A DNA stretch of 64,000 nt from Pyrinomonadaceae bacterium (GTDB lineage: Bacteria; Acidobacteriota; Blastocatellia; Pyrinomonadales; Pyrinomonadaceae): positions 1 through 64,000 of the forward strand of contig JAHCHG010000007.1 in the NCBI GenBank assembly GCA_026129865.1. The letters are read 5' to 3'. Both the position numbers and the translations under genes were made by a program. The notes under the pieces were generated by a model. That model saw only the letters and a list, made by a program, of their open reading frames with translations. It did no database searches and was not told the DNA's origin. Below are positions 9,186 to 18,063 of this stretch, in pieces; within the stretch, counting starts at the first letter, position 1; every line of letters starts with the position of its first letter.

Positions 9186-10094
9186 ATGATCAGGTCGACG
9201 AAAAAATTGCTGCAGATCGTTGTTTGTTTTGCCGTTTTTTCGTCCGCGACGTTGGCTCAATCGGGACATAGCGCAAGAAATCTAACAAGCGCGGACGGGA
9301 CTATTCTAAGCGTTGTCGCAGAGCGGACGGACGGCAAGACCGATCCGATAAAGCTTGAAAACCTTTATCTTTACGAGAACGGAATAGAACAAAAGATTCG
9401 AAATTTCAGCTATGATCCGTCGCCATCGCGAATTGTTCTGCTTGTCGATAATTCGCAGACGCTGCCGGCAAACATTGAAGCGTTGAAAAAAGCGACGATG
9501 GAATTTGCCTACGAGATCTATGACGGCGACCAGCTTTTCGTCATAGGTTACGATACAAAAGCGGAGATTATCCAGGAATGGACCGACGATGCCGAAAAGA
9601 TCGAAACCGCGCTTTCAACTTTTAGAAAAGAAGGCAATCCTTATTTATTCGACGCGATCGACATCACTATTTCGGAAGTGCTGGCGCCGCTTATGCCCGG
9701 AACCAGAAAAACTGCGATCGTCGTGATCAGCGACGGGCTTGACCGCGGAAGCAAAAAGCCTTTTGAAAAAGTGCTCGATCGATTGCAGCAGCAAAATATC
9801 GTTGTTTACACGATTCAAATGCCGGATCGAACCGGCGGCGCGTACCGCCGAAATCAGCCAAAAGCACGCGAGGTCGTAAAACAGCTTTCCGAAAACACCG
9901 GCGGAAAGGCGTTTTCGATCGAAGAAGCTCAAACCGCGGCAAAATACATTTGCGACGAGCTCAGAAAAAACCGTTATCTGCTCTCTTATTTTCCGACCAA
10001 TACTTCATCCTACGACCATCGAAGAGTTTTTTTGATTGCCGATGAAGGAATTCAGGTTCGGACAAAAACTGCACAGCCGCCGAATGTGAAGTAA
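9186..10094 (+). CDS. Exported VWA domain protein
   Basis: The 302-aa product has a signal peptide (residues 1-24, ending TLAQ) and one von Willebrand factor A domain (residues about 75-275). The MIDAS metal site is visible as DNSQT after RIVLLV, with the later conserved Asp in VVISDGL. It resembles the VWFA-related proteins that are abundant in Acidobacteriota. Such domains mediate metal-dependent protein binding outside the cytoplasm; the partner is unknown. Confidence 0.85.
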   Translation: MIRSTKKLLQIVVCFAVFSSATLAQSGHSARNLTSADGTILSVVAERTDGKTDPIKLENLYLYENGIEQKIRNFSYDPSPSRIVLLVDNSQTLPANIEALKKATMEFAYEIYDGDQLFVIGYDTKAEIIQEWTDDAEKIETALSTFRKEGNPYLFDAIDITISEVLAPLMPGTRKTAIVVISDGLDRGSKKPFEKVLDRLQQQNIVVYTIQMPDRTGGAYRRNQPKAREVVKQLSENTGGKAFSIEEAQTAAKYICDELRKNRYLLSYFPTNTSSYDHRRVFLIADEGIQVRTKTAQPPNVK

Positions 10095-10232
10095 CCGTTC
10101 CCGGTAAGCTGAAACCTGCGTAATTCTTGACATAAACCCGCATGTGTTCTACGTTTGTAGCAACGCAAATTGACGTCTTGATCATCGTCGCACGAGTCCG
10201 AAAGGACTAAATGTGTCAGGAGATTCTGCCCC

Positions 10233-11477
10233 GTGAGTGATTCCAACAAACCACCCAAACCGCCGCCGGACGATTTTTCGAAAACGACGCCGAACATTAA
10301 AATTCCCGGCAGCGAAAAGAACGATAACGATTGGGGAAAAACGAACTATAAATATCCCGTTCAGCCGCCGTCGGACGATTGGGGAAATACCGTTGCGAAC
10401 GTTCGTCCGTTTGACCGCAGCGATGACGAATTCGGAAAGACAATGCCGCCGTCGTCCCATAAAGCACAGCCAAACGATTGGGGAATGACGCAGGCGAATA
10501 TTGATCTGCGCGACGGAAACATTGGTTTTGACGAACCGCAAGGTGAGAAAAACGAAGAGTACGGCGTTACGACACCGTACTTTCGACTTCCGGAAGCCGA
10601 GCGGCAAAAATATCAAAACATTCCGCCGACGCCTTCCGAAGAGGCTAAGCAAAAAGCGGAAGAAAAAAAGGCGAAAGGCGGAATTCCGCTCTGGGTTTGG
10701 ATATCCGGCGCGTTGGCGGCAATGTTCTTTTTTATTCTTGCCCTGCTTCTTGTCATTTACATTTTCCTTTGGAATTCGCCGGGCTTCGAAGTGGTCGTGC
10801 AAAAAGCTCCGACCGGCAGCAGCATCCAGATCGATGGTTCTTTCTGGGGCGAAACCACGCCGGATGGTTCGACAAAGCTTCCTGTTCTGAAATCGGGTCA
10901 GCGAAATATTGAGATCGTCCATCCCAACTATAAATGCGCTCCGATTTCGATAGTCGGGAACGACGGCGACGAAAAAACGGTGGAAGCAAAATGCGATAAG
11001 GTGGCAACCATCGATGAAAGCTGTTTGAAGATCAAAGCCGGTGATTACGAAACGTCCAGGAAATGCGCTTACACCGAACTCGGCAAACTTTCGGACCCGC
11101 CAGATCTTGATGCGCTGCTTCGTGCGATGAATCTTTATATCAATCATTTTGACAGCGGTAAACACGATATACGCCCGGAAGACGCCAAATTTCTTGAAAC
11201 AGCGGCGGGCTACATGAAGAAAATTCCGCAAGACACCGTAATTGAGGTCGGCGGTCATACGGATAGCGACGGCGCGGATGCCGATAACCAGGCGCTTTCG
11301 GAACGGCGCGCAAATGCCGTAAAAGCCGAGTTGATAAAGGCGGGAATCAAAGAATCGATGCTTGTAACCAAAGGATACGGCGAGTCAAAACCAAAGGCTT
11401 CGAACGATAATCCGGACGGGAAATTTCAAAATCGGAGAATTCAATATTCCGTTGCGAAACAAGGTGAAAAGCCGTAA
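10233..11477 (+). CDS. Inner-membrane-anchored OmpA/PEGA protein with repeated DWGxT motifs
   Basis: The start is GTG at 10233, supported by CAGGAG 10 bp upstream; the 414-aa protein has no signal peptide. Residues 1-125 are hydrophilic and carry six degenerate motifs: DDFSKT, NDWGKT, DDWGNT, DEFGKT, NDWGMT, EEYGVT. A membrane helix lies at about 152-178. It is followed by a PEGA-like segment (GFEVVVQKAPTGSSIQIDG) and a C-terminal OmpA peptidoglycan-binding domain (GGHTDSDG ... NQALSERRANAVK ... RRIQYSV). The expected topology is a cytoplasmic N-terminus and a periplasmic C-terminus that holds the cell wall. The repeated threonines resemble Ser/Thr-kinase or FHA-binding sites (inference). Confidence 0.85.
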   Translation: MSDSNKPPKPPPDDFSKTTPNIKIPGSEKNDNDWGKTNYKYPVQPPSDDWGNTVANVRPFDRSDDEFGKTMPPSSHKAQPNDWGMTQANIDLRDGNIGFDEPQGEKNEEYGVTTPYFRLPEAERQKYQNIPPTPSEEAKQKAEEKKAKGGIPLWVWISGALAAMFFFILALLLVIYIFLWNSPGFEVVVQKAPTGSSIQIDGSFWGETTPDGSTKLPVLKSGQRNIEIVHPNYKCAPISIVGNDGDEKTVEAKCDKVATIDESCLKIKAGDYETSRKCAYTELGKLSDPPDLDALLRAMNLYINHFDSGKHDIRPEDAKFLETAAGYMKKIPQDTVIEVGGHTDSDGADADNQALSERRANAVKAELIKAGIKESMLVTKGYGESKPKASNDNPDGKFQNRRIQYSVAKQGEKP

Positions 11478-11481
11478 AAAT

Positions 11482-11515
11482 AGCCGCGAAAAAGGGAAAC
11501 CTGATCGCGGCTTAT
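11482..11515. terminator. Candidate bidirectional terminator between convergent genes
   Basis: A perfect 7-bp GC-rich inverted repeat (AGCCGCG at 11482-11488 with 11506-11512), loop 17 bases, is followed by a T-rich tract. It lies between the OmpA-like gene and the convergent thyA. The long loop makes it weaker than the trxB terminator. Confidence 0.5.
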
Positions 11516-11521
11516 TTCATT

Positions 11522-12373
11522 TTAAACTGCCACCGGAGCGGCGATCTTTTTATGCGATCGATAGCCGACGAGATTCAAATTCTCAAACCTAAAGTTTAAC
11601 AATCCCTCCAATCCTTTCAGCTCTTCGGCGTTTACAATGTCAAGTTTTGGCAACTCAAAAGGCTCGCGCTGCAAGATTTCTTCGACCTGCGCGAGATGAT
11701 TCAGATAAATATGAAGATCGCCGAAAGTATGGATAAAATCGCCCGCTTCGAGATCGCAAACATGGGCGATCAAATGAGTTAACAGCGCGTAAGATGAAAT
11801 GTTGAACGGAACTCCCAAAAACGCGTCCGCGCTGCGTTGATAGAGCTGGCAATGGAGCGTTTTTTCGTTTTCTACCTTCAAATGCCAAAATGTATGACAC
11901 GGCGGCAGATCGACCTCGACGGCTTGTTCCGGATTCCAGCCGGACACGATCAAACGCCGCGAATTTGGATTAATTTTAATTTGTTCTATCAGATCCTTTA
12001 TCTGATCGAAACCGTTGCGTTCAGGATAATCCCCGCCGAAACTTCTCCATAAATATCCGTAAACCGGACCGAGGTCGCCTTCCGTGCGTCCGAATCTTGA
12101 AGTATGGGCTTCGTCCGCCCATTCCTTCCAGATATCAACACCACGGGCGCGAAGATTCTGTTCGTTCGTATCACCCGAAAGGAACCAGAAAAGCTCTTCC
12201 GCGACCCAGCGAAACGGTACCCGTTTTGTCGTCACGATCGGGAAACCTTCGCGGAGATCGAACCGTGTTTGATATCCGAATGTCGATATCGTTCCTGTCC
12301 CCGTCCGGTCTTGGTGGCGGGTTCCATTCGCTAAAATATGCCGCAAAATGTCGTGATACTGTTTCATTTTCAA
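11522..12373 (-). CDS. thyA: Thymidylate synthase
   Basis: This enzyme makes dTMP from dUMP with methylene-tetrahydrofolate. All hallmarks are present: the phosphate-binding arginine region (GTRHQDRTGTGTIS), the catalytic cysteine in DLPPCHTFWHLKV, the dUMP-binding QRSADAFLGVPFNISSYALL, and the C-terminal AAPVAV. Length 283 aa (281 if the second Met, MKQYHD, is used) is near the usual 264-aa form with a short insertion. No dihydrofolate reductase gene is adjacent. Confidence 0.96.
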   Translation of the reverse strand: MKMKQYHDILRHILANGTRHQDRTGTGTISTFGYQTRFDLREGFPIVTTKRVPFRWVAEELFWFLSGDTNEQNLRARGVDIWKEWADEAHTSRFGRTEGDLGPVYGYLWRSFGGDYPERNGFDQIKDLIEQIKINPNSRRLIVSGWNPEQAVEVDLPPCHTFWHLKVENEKTLHCQLYQRSADAFLGVPFNISSYALLTHLIAHVCDLEAGDFIHTFGDLHIYLNHLAQVEEILQREPFELPKLDIVNAEELKGLEGLLNFRFENLNLVGYRSHKKIAAPVAV

Positions 12374-12445
12374 GCGTGTTTATTTGTCGATTTCCGGTTC
12401 GACGGTTACCATTACTGTTTGAGTTTTATCTTACAGGAAAACGCT

Positions 12446-12925
12446 ATGCCGGAAAAATTTGAAGTTAGTTTTAATTCTCCGCAATGCGGTTGGATGTCGG
12501 TCGGTTTCCGAGCCGGCGATAACGAATTTCATACGACGACAGCGCATTCGCCGCACGAAAATGCGCTTTCCGAATTGCTTTTGATCCTGACGGAATTGAC
12601 CGGCGATGGAGATTGCAGAAGAGTTTTGAAATGGAACCGCGACCCCGAAGAATTCGACATCGTTTTCGAGAAAAAAGCGGATTCGGTTTCGATCGAGATC
12701 GTCGAATATCCGACAGCCGAACGCGATCCTTCCGAAGCCGAGATCGTATTTCGCCATACGGCTCGGGCAAAAGAGATCGGCGAAGCTTTTTTGGTAACCT
12801 TCGAGCAGCTATACGCGGAACGTGACGCCGACGAATTTGAAGAAAATTGGCACCAGCCGTTTCCTCTGGCGGAATTTCAAAAATTCAGGAACGACGTTCG
12901 CGGGGGTGTTCCCGGACAACATTAA
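12446..12925 (+). CDS. Conserved-looking hypothetical protein
   Basis: I do not recognise this 159-aa acidic protein. The start MPEKFEVSFNSPQCGWMSVG at 12446 has a good RBS (CAGGA at 12434-12438) and overlaps nothing; an upstream in-frame ATG at 12338 would lie inside the divergent thyA and is rejected. The sequence alternates beta-like stretches (EFDIVFEKKADSVSIEIVEY) with a C-terminal helix. The stop TAA shares its last base region with the ATG of the following methyltransferase, which points to translational coupling. Confidence 0.7.
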   Translation: MPEKFEVSFNSPQCGWMSVGFRAGDNEFHTTTAHSPHENALSELLLILTELTGDGDCRRVLKWNRDPEEFDIVFEKKADSVSIEIVEYPTAERDPSEAEIVFRHTARAKEIGEAFLVTFEQLYAERDADEFEENWHQPFPLAEFQKFRNDVRGGVPGQH

Positions 12926-13921
12926 ATGAAAGAAAAACTATTACAGTATCTCGCCTGCCCGAAATGCGGCGGCGATATTTTATTGGCATATGCCAGCAAA
13001 TACGACGGCAAAGAGATCATCGAAGCCGATCTGACCTGCAAGAAATGCGAGCGCGAATACAAAGTTCTGCGCGGCATTCCGCGATTCGCCGCACTCGACA
13101 AGATCGAAAAAGATAAAGCCGAAACCGCAGAAAATTTTGGCTGGCAATGGACAAATTTCACGCAGAAAGATGACAAATATGCCGAACAATTCCTCGGCTG
13201 GCTACAGCCGGTAAAACCTGAATTTTTTGAAGGAAAGATCGTCCTAGAAGGCGGCTGCGGGAAAGGTCGGCACACGAGTCTGGCGGCGGATTGGGGCGCG
13301 AAGGAAGTCATCGGCATCGATCTGAGCGCGGCGGTTGAAACGGCTTTTCAGGCGACAAAACATCTCGAAAACGTTCATATCGTACAGGCGGATATCTTTA
13401 AATTGCCGCTTAAGAAAGTCTTCGATTATGCATTTTCCGTCGGTGTGCTTCATCACACGCCGGACCCGAAAAAGGCTTTTACATCGCTTGCCGGAAAAGT
13501 AAAAAAAGGCGGACATATCTCCGCTTGGGTTTACGGCGAAGAGAATAACTCGTGGATAATAAATTACGTTAACCCGATTCGCGAAGGATTTACCTCAAAA
13601 ATGGGTCAACCGGCGCTTTTTCAGCTTTCAAAACTGCCGACTGTGGGAGTTTTTCTTGCTTCGAAACTTCTCTATCGACCGCTGAACAAAGCCGCAAAAC
13701 CCGTCGCAGAAAGACTTTTTTATAACGATTATCTTAATCACATCGGCACTTTCGGCTGGCGCGAACAGCATAATATCGTTTTCGATCACCTCGTCGCGCC
13801 GACAGCGTTTTATATCTCGAAAACCGATTTCGAGAAATGGTGGGAAGAAATTAGTGCCGAAGATGTCGAGATAATCTGGCATAATCAAAACTCATGGTGC
13901 GGCTTCGGGAAAATAGAATAA
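12926..13921 (+). CDS. SAM-dependent methyltransferase with N-terminal Trm112-like zinc ribbon
   Basis: The 331-aa protein starts with a Trm112-like ribbon (LACPKCGG ... CKKCEREYKVLRGIPRF, residues 8-52). A class I methyltransferase fold follows, with motif I EGGCGKGRHTSLAADWGA and VIGIDLS, and VGVLHHTPDP as motif IV. Fusions of this kind occur among surface-polysaccharide or lipid methyltransferases. The substrate is not evident. It is followed 15 bp later by the TPR gene. Confidence 0.85.
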   Translation: MKEKLLQYLACPKCGGDILLAYASKYDGKEIIEADLTCKKCEREYKVLRGIPRFAALDKIEKDKAETAENFGWQWTNFTQKDDKYAEQFLGWLQPVKPEFFEGKIVLEGGCGKGRHTSLAADWGAKEVIGIDLSAAVETAFQATKHLENVHIVQADIFKLPLKKVFDYAFSVGVLHHTPDPKKAFTSLAGKVKKGGHISAWVYGEENNSWIINYVNPIREGFTSKMGQPALFQLSKLPTVGVFLASKLLYRPLNKAAKPVAERLFYNDYLNHIGTFGWREQHNIVFDHLVAPTAFYISKTDFEKWWEEISAEDVEIIWHNQNSWCGFGKIE

Positions 13922-13936
13922 TTCGGGGGTTAAGAG

Positions 13937-15688
13937 ATGTTCGGAAAACTCAAATGTTTGGCAGCAGCTTCATTATTGTTAATTTGTGCGATTATTTCCT
14001 TCTCGCAGCAAAATCCGACGACGGCACGCGAGTTTTATGAGCGTGCCGAACAACTTCTGGAGCAAAACAAGTTGGAAGACGCGCTTTCCGCTTTTAGAAA
14101 AAGTGCGGAACTCGCTCCTGAAAAACCTCAGATTCGAAACGGTATTGGACTTACGCTTTCATTGCTCGGACGGATCGACGAGTCCATAGCTGTTTTTCGA
14201 GAAGTGATCGCGGCTGTTCCGAACAATCTTGACGCACGTTTGGAAATTTGCCGCGTACTAGTCATCGCAAATCAGCCATCCGAAGCGATTGAACATTGCA
14301 CCTTAGCGACTCGCATTGACGATTCGGAACCCGAAGCATTTGCCGGTCTGATCTTCGCCCTGAAAGCGGCGAAAAGGGATAGAGAAGCGCTTAGCATTGC
14401 GGCGCAGTCACTTAGGCGGTTTAAAGATAATTTCAAAATTCTCACGCTTTGGGCTGAGCTCAATTTTAACAATGGAAATTACACCGAGGCACTTCAAAAT
14501 TTTCTGAAGCTTGCTGAAATGGATCCTACCGACGCTTCGTTTCAGGTTCGGCTAGCTCAGCTCTATCTGCGACTTGAACAGGATAATGACGCAGTTGCGG
14601 CTGCCAAACGAGCAATCGAAATCAAACCTGATCTTCCTCTTGCACATTATTTCCTGGGAAAGACCTATTTTGAGCTTGGAATGAACGAAGAAGCGGAGGA
14701 GAGTTTTCTCAAGGCTGCGTTAGCCGATCCGAAATCTGCCAACGCTCAATATTTCTTGGGAGCTAGCCAAAAACGATTGGGGAAGATTGATAATGCTATA
14801 AGTTCAATGCGAAGGTCAGTAGAATTGGATCCCGCGAATGTTGATTTTCTGATCGAATTGGGTGAAATGCTTAGCCTAGAATCCTTTTACGAGGAAGCGA
14901 TCGTCCCGCTTCGCAAAGCACATGAACTCGACCCTAGAAATTTCTCAGTTAAGGTAACTCTCGGCGTAGCTCTATTGGAAGCAGCTCGATACGAAGAAGC
15001 GTTACCGCTGCTCCAGGAAGCCAATCGAATTAAACCCGGCGAACCGACGGTCAGTATGTTTTTAAATGTCGCTCGGTCGCGAATGCAGGGTGTTTACCAG
15101 ATTTCGGAATTGAAAAAATTTGCCGAGGAAAATCCGAGAGATGTAAACGTCAGACTGCATTTGATTCAGAAATTAGGTTTTTCTCGTCGAATGGGGGAGG
15201 CGGAGATCTACGTTGAGCAGTTTCTCGCTCTAAAACCCAAGGAACCGAAACCATATCTTTCGATCGCCGTTGTTTATGCCACGGCGGGCGATCATGAAAA
15301 AGCCTTTGAGATCTATAAAAAGTCTCTGGAAATTAAGCCAGATCCCGGCGCATATTTTGGTATTGCCACCTATTTTGCCAGGAAAGGACAGGTGGAGAGT
15401 GCTATCGAAGCATATAAGAAAGTGTTTGAGCTCCAGCCGGACTCGCCCAATCTTCTGCTGTTTTACGCAAATTTTTTGCGCGACAACGGAAAACGGCGCG
15501 AAGCTCTTGAATTATATAAACGCACGTTGGAAACTCTTCCGACAAACTCTCCGGCGTTATTTAATGCGGGAATGTTGTCAGCGAGATTGGGCGACTTGGC
15601 GTCAGGAAAGCATTATCTGGAAATTTTAAGGTCGGTTGATCCCGAATCTGCAAAGATGCTGGAACGGTGTTTACGATTTAGATTTTGA
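13937..15688 (+). CDS. Exported TPR repeat protein
   Basis: The 583-aa protein has a signal peptide (residues 1-22) and then about fourteen consecutive tetratricopeptide repeats (units such as ALSAFRKSAELAPEKPQIRN, AHYFLGKTYFELGMNEEAEE). TPR superhelices are protein-binding scaffolds; a periplasmic role is likely. Its stop lies just before the start of the next methyltransferase, so translation may be coupled. Confidence 0.88.
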   Translation: MFGKLKCLAAASLLLICAIISFSQQNPTTAREFYERAEQLLEQNKLEDALSAFRKSAELAPEKPQIRNGIGLTLSLLGRIDESIAVFREVIAAVPNNLDARLEICRVLVIANQPSEAIEHCTLATRIDDSEPEAFAGLIFALKAAKRDREALSIAAQSLRRFKDNFKILTLWAELNFNNGNYTEALQNFLKLAEMDPTDASFQVRLAQLYLRLEQDNDAVAAAKRAIEIKPDLPLAHYFLGKTYFELGMNEEAEESFLKAALADPKSANAQYFLGASQKRLGKIDNAISSMRRSVELDPANVDFLIELGEMLSLESFYEEAIVPLRKAHELDPRNFSVKVTLGVALLEAARYEEALPLLQEANRIKPGEPTVSMFLNVARSRMQGVYQISELKKFAEENPRDVNVRLHLIQKLGFSRRMGEAEIYVEQFLALKPKEPKPYLSIAVVYATAGDHEKAFEIYKKSLEIKPDPGAYFGIATYFARKGQVESAIEAYKKVFELQPDSPNLLLFYANFLRDNGKRREALELYKRTLETLPTNSPALFNAGMLSARLGDLASGKHYLEILRSVDPESAKMLERCLRFRF

Positions 15689-15693
15689 GAATT

Positions 15694-16452
15694 ATGAACG
15701 AGGCTCTCTCAAAAGAAATGCAGCAGCACACCTACGGCATTATGAACGATGTCGAGGATAAGCATTGGTGGTTCGTCGGGCGGCGGGCGATTTTGGAAAG
15801 CTTTATGGAGCGGATCGAAAACGGTCTTGGGCGGAAAGATTCCGACTTGAAGATCCTCGATGTAGGCTGCGGGACAGGTGCAAATCTCGAAATGCTCGCG
15901 CAGTTTGGCGATTCCGAAGGCGTGGATGTATCGGACGACGCGCTCGAATTTTGCCGCAAGAAAGGGTTAAAAGTTCACAAAGGTCTGGCAGAAAAACTTC
16001 CGTTCGGAGATGAGAGTTTTGACGTTGTTACGGCGCTCGATGTAGTTGAGCATCTGGACGACGACGTCGCCGGTTTGAAGGAAATGCACCGCGTTTTGAA
16101 GACCGGCGGAAGATCGCTGATCTTTGTTCCGGCGTTTATGTGGCTGTGGGGCGTTCAGGACGATATTTCAAATCACCGCATTCGATATACAAAAAAGCAG
16201 ATCGTGGAACGATTGGAGAGAGCCGGATTTAAGATAAACCGTGCTACTTATGCAAACATTTCTTTTTTCGCACCGATACTTGCCGGGCGAACTTTGATGA
16301 AGCTGACCGGCATCAAACCGGAGTCCGAAAACAACGTAAACGTTTCCGCGCTTAACGGAATTTTTGGAAAAATTTTCAGCTCTGAAAAGTTTTGGCTGAA
16401 AAACTTCGATATTCCTTTCGGAGTTTCGATCGTAATTGTCGCGGAAAAATGA
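15694..16452 (+). CDS. Class I SAM-dependent methyltransferase
   Basis: The 252-aa product carries motif I LDVGCGTGANLEMLAQFG, an acidic ribose-binding loop (EGVDVSDDALEF) and the LDVVEHLDDDV motif, all of the UbiE/Methyltransf_11 type. I chose the ATG at 15694; a TTG at 15685 overlapping the upstream stop is possible. The stop overlaps the ATG of the following DUF1287 gene (ATGA). Neighbouring glycan genes suggest a small-molecule or sugar substrate, but this is inference. Confidence 0.87.
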   Translation: MNEALSKEMQQHTYGIMNDVEDKHWWFVGRRAILESFMERIENGLGRKDSDLKILDVGCGTGANLEMLAQFGDSEGVDVSDDALEFCRKKGLKVHKGLAEKLPFGDESFDVVTALDVVEHLDDDVAGLKEMHRVLKTGGRSLIFVPAFMWLWGVQDDISNHRIRYTKKQIVERLERAGFKINRATYANISFFAPILAGRTLMKLTGIKPESENNVNVSALNGIFGKIFSSEKFWLKNFDIPFGVSIVIVAEK

Positions 16453-17132
16453 TTCGAATATCGCCCTTTATGCCTGCAAAACTTCGTTTTCTTTCGCTTT
16501 TTGCTTTCACCCTTTTTTTCATTTCCGTCGGCTGCAATAACAATGGTCTCGGTTCAAGTTCTGCGAGCGCCCAAACACCCGTCGTAAGCCCTCGCGTCCA
16601 AGAGATCAGCTCACCGGAAGTTCGAAAACTGCTCGAACACGCCGTTCGGCAATTAGAATTGACGAAAACATACGACCCTGCATACGTTGTGCTCGATTAT
16701 CCGAACGGGGACATTCCAATCGAAAAAGGCGTCTGTACCGATGTCGTAATTCGCGCAATGCGCAATGCCGGCGTCGATCTGCAAAAGGTGGTTCACGAAG
16801 ATATGTCTTCAGATTTTTCAGCCTATCCGAACAAATGGGGTTTGACCTCGCCGGACAGAAACATCGACCACCGGCGCGTTCCTAATTTGAGAACGTTCTT
16901 TGAGCGAAAAGGCAAATCATTGCCCGTAACCAAAGATCCCAAAACCTATCAACCCGGAGATATTGTTTCATGGGACCTTGACGGAAAAGGAATGACGCAC
17001 ATCGGAATCGTTTCGAATCGGCTGAACGAAAGAACAAAAACTTATTTGATAATCCACAATATCGGGAGCGGAGCGCAGCTTGAAGACCGTTTGTTCGGTT
17101 GGGAAATAACAGGACATTACCGTTATTTTTAG
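16449..17132 (+). CDS. DUF1287 lipoprotein
   Basis: The start at 16449 gives a 227-aa protein with a signal peptide and a lipobox-like cysteine (FISVGCNNN), so it is probably a lipoprotein. The DUF1287 (YijF-like) core is complete: IPIEKGVCTDVVIRAMRNAGVD, the DRNIDHRRVPNL segment, YQPGDIVSWDL, MTHIGIVSN and a final GHYRYF. The Cys/His/Asp pattern resembles NlpC/P60-type papain-like peptidases, so a cell-wall hydrolase role is plausible but unproven. It overlaps the methyltransferase upstream by 4 bp and ends 1 bp before a convergent gene. Confidence 0.88.
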   Translation: MIRISPFMPAKLRFLSLFAFTLFFISVGCNNNGLGSSSASAQTPVVSPRVQEISSPEVRKLLEHAVRQLELTKTYDPAYVVLDYPNGDIPIEKGVCTDVVIRAMRNAGVDLQKVVHEDMSSDFSAYPNKWGLTSPDRNIDHRRVPNLRTFFERKGKSLPVTKDPKTYQPGDIVSWDLDGKGMTHIGIVSNRLNERTKTYLIIHNIGSGAQLEDRLFGWEITGHYRYF

Positions 17133-17133
17133 C

Positions 17134-18063
17134 TTAATAAATTTCGGGGTCGCCCTCGGGTCGCGATTTCCAGCGTTTATGGATCCAGAACCATTGCTCG
17201 GGGTTTCGCCGGATCACTTTTTCGATCTCTTCCATCATCCGAGCCGTGTAATCGATCATATCCTGCTTTCGATCGCCGGTTGATTTAAAATCGAGCCGTG
17301 CTTCCGAACGAATAATATATTTTCTCTTCTTTTCATCCCACGCTGCCGTCAATAAAATGCCGACCGCTTTTGTCCGCATCGCAAGCGCTGCGACGCCCGC
17401 TGTTGTACATGCAAGTTTGCCAAAAAAGGGAACGAACACTCCTTCGTGCGGCTGTGTATTAAGGTCCGGCAGCACGCCGAGATTTCCGCCGGAACGAAGC
17501 AGCGTCAGCGCAGGCATTATGGCAGTTCGTTTATCGAGCGGTTTATTGCCAAACTTTCCGCGAATGTCGGCGAGCATTTTTTCAAGCTTCGGATTGTCCA
17601 AACGGCGAACCAGATAACTCTGCGGTCCCACAAAAATGAATGAGATAAACGCCAGGACTTCCCAGCCGCCGAAATGCGGCGTCATTAATATCAACCCTTG
17701 TCCGGACTCCTTCAACCGACGGTATTCGTCCCATATTTCGTCTGATATATCTAATTCAACGATCTGTCGCAGCGATTCTTCCGTCGCCTTTGGAAATTGG
17801 CTCAATTCCGTAATCTGCCGGGCGAGATTATGAAAACATCCGCGCACGATCTTTTTCCGCTCGTCCAACGGCATTTCGGGAAAAGCGATCTCAAGATTAG
17901 TATGTGCAACGCGGCGAAGATTTCCGAAGACGAGATAGGCGAGATCGAAAAAACGAAGGCTCGCGAACATAGCTAAACGGCGCGGGAGTGCGCCGAGGAC
18001 CGCTAAGACAGACCGCGCAAAATAATATTCGAGATTTATCTGAAGGGTTGATTTTTTAGCCAT
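17134..18063 (-). CDS. LpxL/HtrB-like lysophospholipid acyltransferase
   Basis: The 309-aa membrane protein matches the lipid A biosynthesis acyltransferase family, which transfers acyl chains from acyl-ACP to lipid A or related lipids at the inner face of the inner membrane. The catalytic H-x4-E motif appears as MTPHFGGWEV, and the C-terminal EQWFWIHKRWKSRP signature is complete. It overlaps the upstream KAS gene by 8 bp, so it belongs to the KAS-KAS-ACP cluster. Confidence 0.9.
   Translation of the reverse strand: MAKKSTLQINLEYYFARSVLAVLGALPRRLAMFASLRFFDLAYLVFGNLRRVAHTNLEIAFPEMPLDERKKIVRGCFHNLARQITELSQFPKATEESLRQIVELDISDEIWDEYRRLKESGQGLILMTPHFGGWEVLAFISFIFVGPQSYLVRRLDNPKLEKMLADIRGKFGNKPLDKRTAIMPALTLLRSGGNLGVLPDLNTQPHEGVFVPFFGKLACTTAGVAALAMRTKAVGILLTAAWDEKKRKYIIRSEARLDFKSTGDRKQDMIDYTARMMEEIEKVIRRNPEQWFWIHKRWKSRPEGDPEIY

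Noticed and set aside
10182..11258. 358-codon open frame on the minus strand
   Set aside because: It lies opposite the OmpA/PEGA gene, whose domains, start and RBS are clear; the antisense product is basic and low-complexity.
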